This document shows positions 1 through 13,200 of a stretch of DNA of 64,000 nt, one piece after another. Position numbers and translations under genes: made by a program. The notes beneath the pieces were generated by a model. That model did no database searches and had not been told where the DNA came from. It was given only the letters and a program-made list of their open reading frames with translations. The stretch comes from Heliocidaris tuberculata (lineage: Eukaryota; Echinodermata; Echinoidea; Camarodonta; Echinometridae). The stretch covers positions 74,925,297 to 74,989,296 of the forward strand of contig CM046832.1 of assembly GCA_025618425.1 (NCBI GenBank), in the 5' to 3' direction. Position 1 is the first letter of the stretch; each line of letters starts with the position of its first letter.

Positions 1-490
1 TTAAAGCCCCAAAATTGCTTATGCCTTCAATTACTGCCACAAATTCATATAGCCTTTTGTCATATCCATATTTGACCTTCAAGTTTATGAGAAGGGAGAT
101 ATAAGCTTTGGAAGTACATACTGCATAATCTCTTTTATGAGGCCGCCATCCATCTCCATGCAACCTAACCGCTCATGATGGCGGTCTCCTGCATTCTAAA
201 TTACCTTTCTAGTTTATTGGAGAATTTTTTTTTTTTTACATAGGTTTATTATATTCCTTATTCTTGTTTATATGTGCTTTGCATTATGTTCATTGTACAC
301 TATTATTGTACATGATTTTCTACTTACGTAATACTTTTGTAAAAGTATATTTTATTGTACTTGTTATTAGAACGCAGAAATAAAAGCAATCAAACAAACA
401 AATAATATATATTCCAAAGTGATAGCTCAACTGCATGTCCTTTTTTCCAAGTCTTTCAAAATTATCTGTTTGGAGCCAGAAGGGCATTAA
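1..490. other. Non-coding flank, no gene seen
   Basis: AT-rich sequence with short poly-T runs. The only long open frame (minus strand, 320-502) has no recognisable domain and runs into the repeat that starts at 491. I see no exon here. Confidence 0.5.
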
Positions 491-1074
491 AGGGCAATCC
501 AACCTTGGTAATAAGATGATTTGTATGAAAGCAGAAAAATAAGAAAAACAGGATGGTGAAAGTTTGAAAGAAATCAGACAAGGACTAAGAAAGTTATGGA
601 TGTTTGAAAAATGAGATCACTACATCTATGTGAATCTCAAATTGGCAATTTGGTGAGTCAATTGTGACATTTTTGTGGACAACTCTCCCATTTGTGGTAC
701 ACAAATTAAAATATCATTAATTTGCGGTTTTCTTTGAGGCGCCTTTTCCCTTGGGGCAGTACTCAAAATATATTGGAGATAGCATATTGTTATAGGTCCT
801 CATGAACGAATCCTACCGAGTAATGCATTTTGAAAAAAAGTGACATTTTAGTCATTTTGTATGTTAGAGCGAATGGGGGAGTTGTCCACAGCTACATCAC
901 AGTGACATTACCTATTCGGCCAATTTGAAATTCCCATATGTTATAGTGATTACAACTTTCAAAAAATCATATCTTTCTTATTACTTGTCCAGTTTCATTC
1001 AAACTTTCACCAATCTCTTCTCTGATTTTTCCTCTTTCTTTCAAAGCAACTTGCTATTAAGGTTGGATTTCCCT
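491..1074. mobile_element. MITE, TTAA-flanked, copy 1
   Basis: The first and last ~110 bases are imperfect inverted repeats: the left end begins AGGGCAATCC and the right end is GGATTTCCCT. TTAA lies immediately outside both ends (487-490 and 1075-1078), the target site typical of piggyBac-type elements. A second copy in the same orientation lies at about 54945-55512 and matches along nearly its whole length. No transposase frame is present, so this is a non-autonomous element. Small open frames overlapping it (for example 925-1221) are repeat sequence, not genes. Confidence 0.8.
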
Positions 1075-1078
1075 TTAA

Positions 1079-3600
1079 CACATACTTTTTTAAAAAAATT
1101 AACGCCTTTCTGTCTCTCAACACAGACAAAATTAAAGTTTGATCTGTACAAACGTAATCTAGATTTACTAAAAGGAAATAAAGCTATATATCTATACAGG
1201 TATACAATACATATTACTTGAATTTTTTACACAATAGAGAAACTCAAAATAAAATAGACATACTAGACAAACCAAATGTATTCACGCAAGACACAATTCA
1301 CTTTATTATAACCAAATATATCTACAGAGTTCTGAACATATTAACAGTATGTACAACTAGAAAATAACATTTTCAGAAATTACATAGTTCAATCAACTAC
1401 ATTTTAAAGTTTAAGAAGCTTCGATTGTTACACTCGCTGCTTTTATTTGCAATGAAAAATCAGCTTTATTCACAGGACAAACTAGAGGAAGGCCAAATAT
1501 GCCATACATTCATATGATTATAAAACTTGATATCATTACTTAAAAAAAGGGTGCACATCATGCATTTGTGACAGTTATTTCTTTATAGCCCATTAATTCT
1601 TCCATTGTCTTTAAGACTTCTAATACATATATGTGTACATGGTCTAAACATGAAATTCCAGATGTTGTGCACTCATGGAAATATAGGCAAATTAGTTCCT
1701 AGAAAGATCTATTACTACTTCCCCTTTTATTACTGATATATTTATGAAATAGGGATTCAATGACATCAGGCTGATTGATATCACTGGGGTATTGTAATGA
1801 GATAAATGGTGCCGTCAGCTGGCATGGAGTAGATCAGAGGTATTATCTTAGTTTTAAAAAATAGAGAAAAAACTTGTCTCCAAATCTTCATGTCGATTAT
1901 ACTTGTCAGATTACACTACTTCAGTTTGAACACTCTATATCACGTCATTAAGTTGATGCCAGCTCTACACAAAATCAAAATAAATGTTTAAGTTTTGACT
2001 AACCACATCACTGAATTAGAAATTTCTGTCATTCAAAACTTCATTTCGATATTAACAGGTACAATAGAGGAACAACTTAATGGAATGTTTAGCCCCAGTT
2101 TAAACCATAATCTTTAAACATGAACAAGAGTTGTGTTTCAACCACAATTCCCTACCTGCTACATACAGTAACAGGAAGGAATCATTTAACAGAATGAAAA
2201 ATAGAGTCACCAAAATATTTATGAGTAACATTTCTAATGGACTCACTGGAGAGAACTTATACATGACACTTGGGTGAGGAATTCCACAGAATATATACAG
2301 TTTTTCTCTACATATCCTCAAGGTGATGTAGCTGATATACAATGTACATGTATAAAGTGCAATCATAAATAACCGTATATATCATGTTTTAATTGTACTG
2401 AGAGAAGCATCTATTATCACAAATGAGTACATTGTACATGAATAATAAATTATTCTACTCACACCAACATAGCAAAATACATTCTGTATTACATGTCAGT
2501 ATTGTGAAAACTATAAACTGTGCATTACTCATACAAAACACACTTGTAAAGTAAATTAATGAATTATAAAGTAGAAATACTCTTCAAAATGTCTGATTTC
2601 TTCAGTTAACTTTCGTCTTTCTGTGTATTCATCAACTAAAGACAATGTTATCTTGAGGTAAAAACAGGGTTGACAGCCTACAAATTTTCAGTTTACAAGC
2701 ATTAAAAAAATACAAATCCTAAATGGACTGTATTCGTAGATACAAAGCTTTAATGTCAAAGCATAAGAAAAGTTATGCTTGTGTTCCATTTGTGTCATTA
2801 ACCTTTACCCACAAGGTTTCATCTAGCAATTCAATACACAATAATATGCTTTGTATTTCAGTTAGAGAGACTTTCAAACACATTTCATGTTTTAATTTGT
2901 CAGCTATGGCATTAAAAGTAACTCAAAGCTGACTGAAATGGTTATAATGCAGTCAGAAACTTTGGTTGCAATTAAACGTGGGGTAATAATAAAGCTGAAG
3001 GTTTGGGGGGTAAAATCCTGTGTTGTTGATTGTAGTTAAAGTGATGAATACAAACTATGTAATTCTTCAACTATTTTAATATTTCAATTTTAAACACAAA
3101 TGAGAAGAACAGTACTGCAGTCTACATTATTTTGTCTTCTCAGTAATATGGAACAGGCAAAATATAATCACTTTATGATTAGCTCAGTTGTGCAAGTGGT
3201 CATTAATTTATCATGAATATAATGATAAAATAAAGGCATATTCAGATTTATTTAAATTTTTTATCTATGATTATAGCACATCTAAACTCACATTAAGACA
3301 ATGTATAAATTCAAAAGCTTAATTTAGTAGTAGGAAACATTTTATTTTCATATTTCAAACAAAGGGATTTCTTGTAATACTACATTCTAAATAAAAAATA
3401 AATATTTGAGAAAATCTTTTGTTTATACAATGTAACACATCATTCTAACCAGGCCAATTCATATTTCACAATTACTTTTCCAACCAAACTTTTGCTATTA
3501 TTCTAACTGTGATAAAATCACAAAGATTTACTCCATATTTTAATGTATTTACAAACAATCACACATACACAAAACATTCAATTTTTCTCAGACAAGAAAA
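1079..3600. other. Non-coding AT-rich stretch, possible distal 3' UTR
   Basis: There is no credible exon. The sequence is largely unique-looking and AT-rich. It lies downstream of the minus-strand TRAF3IP1/IFT54 stop codon, and minus-strand AATAAA motifs occur at about 1291-1298 and 3341-3346. Part of it could be a very long 3' UTR, but nothing in the sequence proves this. Confidence 0.3.
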
Positions 3601-3617
3601 CCAATGTCATATCCTTT

Positions 3618-4200
3618 AAGTGCTGGTCACACATACACGACGCACGGCCCGTGCACTGAAAAATTAGCAATTTTGGCCAGTGCGTTGCCTTTCGCTTGGT
3701 GTGCGTCAGCATTCGTTACTCGTTTGTCGAGCATGCTGGACCAACGCTATGCATTCATTGTCATTTGCTCTGTGCGTCGGGATTTTTGTGCATGCACAAA
3801 AATGTGCACGGAGCTCGACGCATGGATGTACTCGCCAGGAGGACACCAGACACGCGCAGAGCACGCTGGACCATCGCCAGATACGCGTCGAGCACGCTGG
3901 ACCAACGCCAGACACAGGCGGAGCACATGCTGGGTATTCTTTTGTGCACTCATCGCTGCACGACATGTGACGGCATGCAAGACGAGCCGCACAGTCACGT
4001 GACCGTTGTGCGTTGAATGCGCGGTGCATGCACGGACCATTCGTTTCATGCACTAGCAACACGCCGTGCATTCCTTAGATTTTTTAACATGTGCGTCCTG
4101 TATACGCTCTGTACGCTCTGTACGCATACTGTATACGCGCAGCGCGCTAACAACACGCTGTCCATTCGCTGTTAACTCGCTAGCTTCTCCCAAATCCTGA
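3618..4200. repeat. GC-rich repeat island with short degenerate tandem repeats
   Basis: This is a sharp GC- and CpG-rich block in AT-rich surroundings. It contains about 32-bp imperfect tandem units built on GAGCACGCTGGACCA (near 3730, 3857, 3889 and 3921) and a run of GTACGCTCT/GTACGCATAC motifs near 4100-4140. Long overlapping open frames occur in several frames on both strands, which is expected from GC-rich repeat DNA. No domain is visible. It is probably a decayed transposable element; the family is not identified. Confidence 0.5.
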
Positions 4201-5372
4201 CAAAAAGTTGGGCACACAACGAAGTTATTTTCTATTTTTTAAGTCATTTTCAGTGCGCTTGCCGGGCCTTTACCTAGAACATTGGCTTTAAATATGCATT
4301 GCAGTTGTGGTAAATACAAAATTAAAATGAAATTTAAATCTTCATTGTAGTTGACATGACTATAAAGTACAGTACCTGTGTTTGGCAGTAGCTATGTTCG
4401 CCAGTACTTGTTAGGCATTCAATAGAGATTTTTACTTCATATTAATTGTTAGAATGTAAGATAAGAATGTAAGACAGCTAATCACAACCACTCCAGTCAA
4501 GGCTAACTTTGTCAACAAGAAGTAAAGAGAAAGAGAGAAAGAGAGAGATGGGGGGGGGATTCCCTGCTTCAAATCAACCAAGCAAATGCTGATAGAAAAC
4601 ATAAATATGTATAAACTGAATAAAATATGACAAACATATACATTTAATTTGGATACAATGCAGTAATAGACTTTTTCAGAGAAATATTGAATATGTTGTT
4701 GCCAAGTGAGAAATATATTACAGAAGAAAAACAAGTCAGACAATTATAGAGCATTTCATGCTTTTCACAGATGTCAGAATCATATTCACTGGATTCCTTT
4801 GAAACTATTGTATGCATTATCTCCTTTCTCTGCTAAGTATAATTATCATGTTTTCCACAAGGCAACTTCTCTCATCTTACCATCTTAACTCCTTCTGTCC
4901 CTCAAGTTTCTAAACAATTGTCCTAAATTTTCAAAAGTTAAATTTTGACATTTCATGTTAGTTTTAATGTTAAATAAGGTATATAATGTATCCCATGTAA
5001 TACATCAACCCTCACAATGAGGGTACCTGTTTGTTTCATGAAGAAAAAAATCTACCCATTTCAGTCTCAACACATTGTCAAGAACTGAAATTCTTTAGCG
5101 AAATTTTCCACCCATGGTAGAGAAGGGGTTAATCTCTCCTGGGTGGAGAGCATCAAAGATTGTTCCTGTATCAAACCCAGGGGAATGAGAGAATGATGAT
5201 ATTCCATTATCTTAACTGAAAAACAATCTCTCCTCCATTAGAATGGGGTGGTCATTTCATGGGGTTTGGTCATCTGGTATGCTTTATGTATCATAAAGTA
5301 CTTATAGATTATAAAATTCATATAGTTGAAGTGAATATGCTTGACTGAATAGAATGATATTACTTGGTTGAC

Positions 5373-8300
5373 TCATCTCGTGAAAGCTATACTATTGACC
5401 ATCTTGCCAATCTTCTCCTCGTTCCTAAGGATATTTGCTTTGACTGCAGCGATAGTGTCTACTTGGTCTTCTATTCCCTGGTCAAGCTGCGCCAACTGGG
5501 CCTGGAGAGGTTCCAACTCAGAGTCTGTGATCCTGCAAAAAACAAAGTACAAAAATTTAAATAATGAGCAATTTTTAGTACCTTTGAAAACAGTAATTTT
5601 CTGTCAACTAAACTGGAAAATAAGCCCTTGTGGCTCTTGTCCTTGTACATGGTATGGGTTGACTTTATTGTCATTGACAAAAGGATTCATTGTACGAGTT
5701 TAAAACAAGTGCAAGTTTGTGTCTGCTTGTTATCAAGCTTGTCTACACATGGAATGATGCTAAACAAAGTGGAAACAAAATAAAATCATGATTTAAATCA
5801 TGAGTTGTCAATAAAATTGCCTAGTAGAAAGTTTGGTGCGTGACATATGCTCCAGTGACTATTGCGCCAAGGTTAATTTCCTACACTAACCGAATGTCTA
5901 ATTTCAACCCTTGACTCAACAATAAAGGCAACACTAACTCCTGCCTAAACCTAACCTCAAACCTAAACATAACCCTAACCCTATCTTTTATGAAATAAAC
6001 CAGGAAACAAATATTGCTGGAACAATGGTCATATGAATGAGCCTGGTGCTTACCCCTGTTCTCTTTTGATAGCTAGACCATGTTCCTTGTTCTCTCTCTG
6101 CCACATCTCAAGCTCCTTCTGCATACTGTCCACGTCCTCCTGTAGGTAGTCCATGATCTTTCCTAAGGGATTTGCACTGCGTGTCAGGGTCTGGATCGCA
6201 CTACGAAGCTTCTCTACTTCACGCTGGACTAGCTCACGTTCCTTACGTCGTGCTGGATCCAACATGACTGGCTTATCCTGCCATCAATATAAACACATGC
6301 TCTTCACTGAATACTAATACATTTGAGCAATTTACATTACAAATACATGGTCACTTTTAACTGTGATAAAAAAGTATATGTGTATACCATCAAACAAGAG
6401 AAATGCTCTCAGTTGATTACTTGAATTGAAAAGCTTTTACAAAATAAAAGTACCATATTAATAGTAGAGCTAATAGATTTGTCAAAATAATTCAAAATTA
6501 CAATGAGGTGAGGAAGTTTTCTTTGGTTTTATGTATTGTATTATGGCATTTCATTACAATATACAATGGACACGCAAGAATGAAACACGGTTACTTACAT
6601 CCTCCTTATTTTGAGATCCTTCCAACTCCTTCTTAGTCTCCAAGATCTTCTTAACAAGGCCTCCATGTTCACCATCATCCTCTATAGACTCACTTGCTTG
6701 GGGCTACAAGAAGATCACATGACATTCATACTAGATTGAATGCAGATAAGTGTTTAAAAACCGGAGTCTCTCATTGATACATGTATATTCATAATGATAT
6801 ATATTGACAAATGTATACTCAAGAAGCACATTTTTAAGCGCATCTAGTCAAAGTATTTGTTTTCTCAAGTATGACATGAATGAAGTAACTAAATTACGTT
6901 TGCTGTTTGCCAGTTATAAAAGTCACAAAAGCTGCGGAGCATAATCCCATTCACCAAATGCATCCAAGTGTACTACCTTTCCATCTGTAAGGTTTATGAT
7001 TCAAGATACAAAGTGTGGTGAGTAGTCAGGAGCGAGTAACACAAAGATTGCAATAAATAGCAAAGTTACAATAGCCAATGAAGATCATTGTTTCATGCAC
7101 ATTTTGCTCAAAAATCTGAGCCTGGACCAATCCAGATTAGCTTTGGCTAGGGAAATGCAATAAGATCTTACCCTTGGTTCATCCTCTATGGATTGCTGAG
7201 TATCCTCCACTACAAAGATATCATCTTCATCATCAGAATTGTGACCATTGTCAACAATCACATTAGATACTTGTTTACCACTCCCAATTCTGTAACATAA
7301 CAAAATACACAAGAAGCAAAGCTCAACATTTCAAACAGATTCATGTGACAAAGTGTTAGTTTCATGACTAGTCATCATTTGGAAAATAACAAAAATTGCT
7401 ACTGGTATCATATTTTGACACTAGTATTAATGATGGTTGATATTATGGTATGGTATGGTATAGTATGGTAATCAGCTCACATACTAGCTACCTTATTTAG
7501 ACTTGAAGGTGAGGATGATCCCAGGTCATAATAATGATACCAGTGTTGATCATGGTCTATTCCACCCCCTTCTAATTATAATATACTCTAAAACAAAGGT
7601 TGCCTTTCAGTAGATATCACAAAGCATATATTTCTTATTCTTTCTTCTTTTATTCAACACTGAGTTTGGCACAATCTTTGAGCACCTTAAGTGTATATTC
7701 AATATTTTCATTCTAGATGATATTGTTTATCTTCATTTATCATAAATATTCTGCTGAAGTGTGTGAGATTTGAGATGTAGACATGATTCACAAAGAGTAT
7801 TCTAGACAACTCACCTTGAAGTATCTTCAGTTGAATCTTGTTTCTTGAGCCTTGGAGGAGCAGGCCTTGCACTGCTAGGACGAGCCATCCTACGACTACA
7901 ATCACACAAAACAATCTTACAATGAATAATATTACATTATTGCTATTTCAGAGCTGCTACAAGAAAAATATTCATGTTATATCATTAAGACTATCTTCTA
8001 TTCTACAATTGCATTCTCTTGAAAAAGTAGTATCAAACATAATTGAATGATTTAATTGAATGATTGAGTAGATAAGAGCCAGTCTTACCCTACTGGAAGG
8101 AGGTTACCAGCTTCTAGTCTGAAATTTACCTACATGTATATGTATAACCATGTTCAAATACGCAACTAACCTTGCAACGACCTGAGGGGGTAGAGCATCA
8201 TCTGCTGTGAGACCACTTTCACCATTTTCCTTATTGGTCCTAGATCTGTGTTTGGCACTCTCCTGACGTCCACCTTCAAGTTCTAAGATGTGGCAGAATA

Positions 8301-10211
8301 CAACAATACGATTGAATCAAATGTCATCCATCCATCCATTCATAATTCTATTGACATTGCATCTTTTGAGGGCAATATAGAGAGCACTTTTCTACGAACA
8401 ATTTATACCTTACCTTTCGAGACCAGCTCCCAGAAAAATGATAAAATATGACCAGCCACTACCCAGCTTTTGATTAGGTTAAACAAGTGTACTTGGATCT
8501 TCAACAGCTTTTTATACATTGGGTGCCTGTCTTTTTCTCAGAAGGTAATTAATTCATGTCTGCTGTTTAATTTACTTTGGAGCCTGAATGGTGTTGATCA
8601 ACTTGGGTTGTCTACAAGCTTAAAGTGTACCAATCACCTGAAGAATTATTTGTGTACAGCTAAAAAGTATAAATTCAAGCTCAAAGAACTTTATCTGGCA
8701 TATTCTATAGGTTAACAGTTGAAGGAGTATGAAGGAAATAGAGGATAACATGAAGGTGAGCGCACGTAACCGAACTCCGAGTTGGGTTCCGTGCGAGTCC
8801 TTATCTTGGCAAGCTCGTTTGGGTGCATCATGTAGTCTACTCACCAGTCGCTTTTATGCTTATAGAGAGTGTAATTAAACTTGCAACACCTCTTTATAGA
8901 AGTAATATTTCAAGCCCATATTTTGAATATAGTATAATGACATGAAATTCTTTGGTGATTAGTACCCTCTAACGCTCATTAGTATCTCACTTACGAGTAT
9001 TCCAGCAAAGCATTTGTTCATGGCCTTGCTGCAATACATTCAGACTTGTTATTTTCTTTTAAAATACATGTGTATCATGTTGTCTTGAATTTTTTTTCCC
9101 AATAATCAATATCTTTTTAAAAGTTATATCTTGCTTAAATATACCTATATGATTCTGAAGTCATATTCATATCATATAACAATTATAAGATAAGAGTTTT
9201 GCTGACCCCTTCCTGTTATGCTTTCATTACTAATTTCATATTGAAACTCAAAGTGCTGTCAGCATCTAAACAAGTGCACATGTTATCGCTATCTAGCTAC
9301 TGTGCTTGGCAAACATATTACACACATTATATCAACAACATACATGAGCAACATCAACAACACGTGTACAGTTTACAATGGAAATCGTACTAGCTGCCTG
9401 TTTGACCAAAAACAATAACATCTAGTGTAGAATGTTTATATATATATGTAGATCACACAAGTCCAGTTTGAAGATCTGATTTCCATTCTGAATTCTAATG
9501 ATTGTGGCCCAAATTCACAAAAGAATTTTATCTAAATTAACCCATGGTTTAAACCTCCATAAGCGTATTATGCGCGTGTCCACATATCCAATGGGCAGGC
9601 AATAATGCACTTACATACGCTTATTTATGCAGGATTATTTTAGTACACTGTGGAGGTTTAAATCATGATTTAGACCATGGGTTAAATTAAACCTTTTTCG
9701 TGAATTCGGGCCCTATGAGACGTTTACATTATGAACTGATAATTCTATGATGTCATATGAAGAGAATTTAAACAATTCATATTCACATAGAATGGAGGAA
9801 TTGTATGTGGATTAAATTAGGCAATTTCCTGCTCAAATTTGTAGCATAACACAGGTACAGAAGATGAGTATGTAATACACACTGATTGTTAAGTGCATAG
9901 AGGAAGATATTCAAATAAGAATCTACATGATAAAGGAATGAAAGAGATAGAGGAGGCAAAGGCCCAAATTCACAAAAGAAATTGATCTTAACCCATCATT
10001 TAAACCTCTATAAGCGTAGTATGCGCATGTCCTAATCTACAATGGGTGAGCAATAATATGCTTATATAGGCTTATATATGCTTATTTTTGTCCACTGTGA
10101 AGGTTTAGACCATAATAGACCATGGGTTAAATGAAACCTCCTACATGATTTTGGGCCAAAGGGAAGAGAACGAAAATAAGAAAATAGGAAAAGGGAAGAA
10201 TGAGAAAGAGT

Positions 10212-10267
<56 letters not shown>

Positions 10268-13200
10268 TTGAGGAAGAGAGGTAGGGGAAGAGAAAAAGAG
10301 GGCTTGGAGTAGTTGGAGAGATCAAGTGATCACAAAGAGAGATCAACATTTCTCAAAATGTTATCAAAATTGTCAAATAATAAATAAACTATGGAATATG
10401 AATCAAAAACAAAAGAAGGACTTCAGTCTGTTCCTATTTTTCGAGGAAATAAAGAATTCAATATCATGTGACAAATCTGTCAAAAGATTGACTTTTTTGA
10501 AGAAAAAAAGTATAAGTGTGAACAAATTAGTAAAATTTGAAAATACACATACACTTGTTCAGTAATGGAGGCATTTTTCAAACTTTTTTTGGCACCATTT
10601 ACTGACTTAATATTTGCTTCCAATGAATACATAGGCCAAATATGGTGACTTTTTGTGGGAAGAATAATTACTGAAACTCAATTTGTTTTTTAGAGGATGT
10701 CAAGTCATCTAAGCTATAAAACTGCAAATATATTATGAGAAAGCGAAAAAAAGATAATGTATTGCAATACATTTATTTCAATGGATTCAAAGCTTTCGTC
10801 TAGACCCTAAGGAGAAGTGAACACCAAATAAATTACACACACCATGATAGAAGGAGAGAGAGAGAGAAAAACTGTCACAAATTTATGACTTTCGGGCTCA
10901 AATGTGATGTTTCTACTACAACAAATGTAGATTCTCCACACATATCATATCATATCAAAAGCTTGAAAGACTCATCCTACATGCTAAAGAAAACTGAATA
11001 CAAACATATTAAAAACATGATGAGAGGAAAGAAAGATTTAAAACTGTCACAAAAATTCATGACTGTTAGCTCAAAAGTGATGGATGTCTTTCTACTAGAA
11101 GTTTTTTAAAAAAGAAAAAGAAAAAAGGAGAATTAATTTAGTCATACCTCCCTCTCCATCAGAATCTGTTGCAAGTATACAAAAATCATAACAGAAATAT
11201 ACATATAATAGTCAAATCAAGGGGCTTAATATCTTCATTAATGCGTTAGTACATGCACAGACAAATATGAGTTACAGTAATATTACCATTGGTGGTCTTC
11301 TACTTGTATAGTGGGGTGTACATAATTTAGGATACCAGTACACACTTTGGAATATCTGAACAAAAACACCTGTGCAAAGTGGAGGAAAATACTGAACTAT
11401 ATCAAGTGGAGAACACTCTTTCCACATGTACATTCAAAGCACAGCAGATAATTAGAAATTTGATATACCGATAATTCATTTTTGTTATACATCTTCCAAG
11501 CTGTACATGTATTGTAGAATTTTACATACATTGACACTTTGGTAGAGTACCGTGCATTTTTGTTGTTGAATAGATAGAATTACATTTAAGTAAACACAAA
11601 TTTGTTTAGGTACATGTACTGAGTAGTTTTGCTGCATACATGCATATTCAGTACGGGTGTAAACACCACAATACTGTACACTTTGTTGTTTTGGCATGTG
11701 TGACAAAAAGAGGATCTAAAAGCCCTTTAATATGGTAAGGGAACAAAATTGAATTATTGACAAATAATCTGCTTATGCTACAAGGGGAAAAAGCAAATAG
11801 ACAAAAAACCTTGGTGAAACTTAGGGGATAGTCCCCGGGGAGAGGGGGGGGGGGGGGTTCCAGGGGAGGTTATCCAGGTGTAGTTGCAAGGGGGAGGGGG
11901 GGGGGAGAAGAAGAAAGATATATATAAGCACAAACATGAGGGCAATTTGATGTATATGTATATGTGTATTGAATCTATTGCAAGTAGCATTCAACCCACT
12001 GATTGAAAGTCATTCCATAGAACCACGATATGATGATATACTTTAAATGAAAATTAATTCCCAAGATAATTGTTAGTACAACCAAACTAATATCCCAGTA
12101 CATAAACACTTTAACTGATCAGGATAACCATGCCTTGGACAATAAGGGATTTTTCTTAAAGTCTGGTTATGAATTTTCCCTTTCAATATCTAATAACGAT
12201 TATTCAAAGTCAGGATATTCGGTAAAAATTGATGAAATATGGTGCAAAATTAAGATGAGAGACTTACCATCAGTGTCTTTAGTTGGTCTTCTCCTGCTTC
12301 CTTTAGCTGATGAAGGACGAGGGATACGATTACCACCTCCACCATCTTCACCCTGTATACAATGAATAGAAGTAAACTTTATCATCACCCCAATACAGTC
12401 TAATATATTAAACCAATATCTTCTTTTATTTGCACATTGAAGTGTTCAAGTATGTCAGGCAATATCATATTGTCTCTACTGAGAGTCAGAAGGGCCTTGA
12501 CTCGTATGATAAAGATTGAATGACCATCTTGCTCTAAGCAGATGACATGTCATCATTGTGTGTGTCATAATCTATATAGATAAGTATAACTAACATTGAC
12601 CCATTATCTCAAGTTGGGGGCCTATGGAAAATGTATGTTATGCCAAAATCACTTTATATTTAATGGGTATTATTGTCATCTCCTTCACCAATACTACAAT
12701 AGTCACAGCAAACCACTGACAATATTAATACAAAAAGACACATTCCTTAATATTCAAAATACAGTTAACTTTGCATAAGTCAAATCTGTTGGGACCACAA
12801 AGAATAGTTCGACTTATACAAAATTCGACTTAGGAAATATAAATAACACGTTTTGCACAGTTTGGTAAAAAAAAATTGATTCGATGTAGGAAAAGTTTGA
12901 CTTTAAATGCGACTTTGAGTTATGTAGGGTTAACTGTATAAACATATGAACTCTGGGGTACTTATTACTACCTTTTCCTTTTTTTGATTAATCTTAATCT
13001 GATTTGATTAATCTTAATACTCCTGATCCAGATTATTAAATTGTTTAATATTTTGCTTTCCTACAGCCTATCATAGATAACTTCAATCAGGGCACACACT
13101 CCATATGGCTATTCCCACATTCATACATGTAACCCTTGTTTCGTAACACACTAAAAACTTAACATTCCAAAGATTTCAATTTTCTAACCATCTGGTAGGA

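Noticed and set aside
925..1221. 98-aa plus-strand frame
   Set aside because: It overlaps the right part of the TTAA-flanked MITE, and the related MITE at 54945-55512 has no intact equivalent.
3604..4071. Several overlapping open frames of 96-132 aa on both strands
   Set aside because: All lie in one GC-rich, CpG-rich repeat block; no splice sites, domains or codon bias favour any one frame.
10062..10349. Minus-strand Ser/Leu-rich frame
   Set aside because: Generated by the (GA)n microsatellite.
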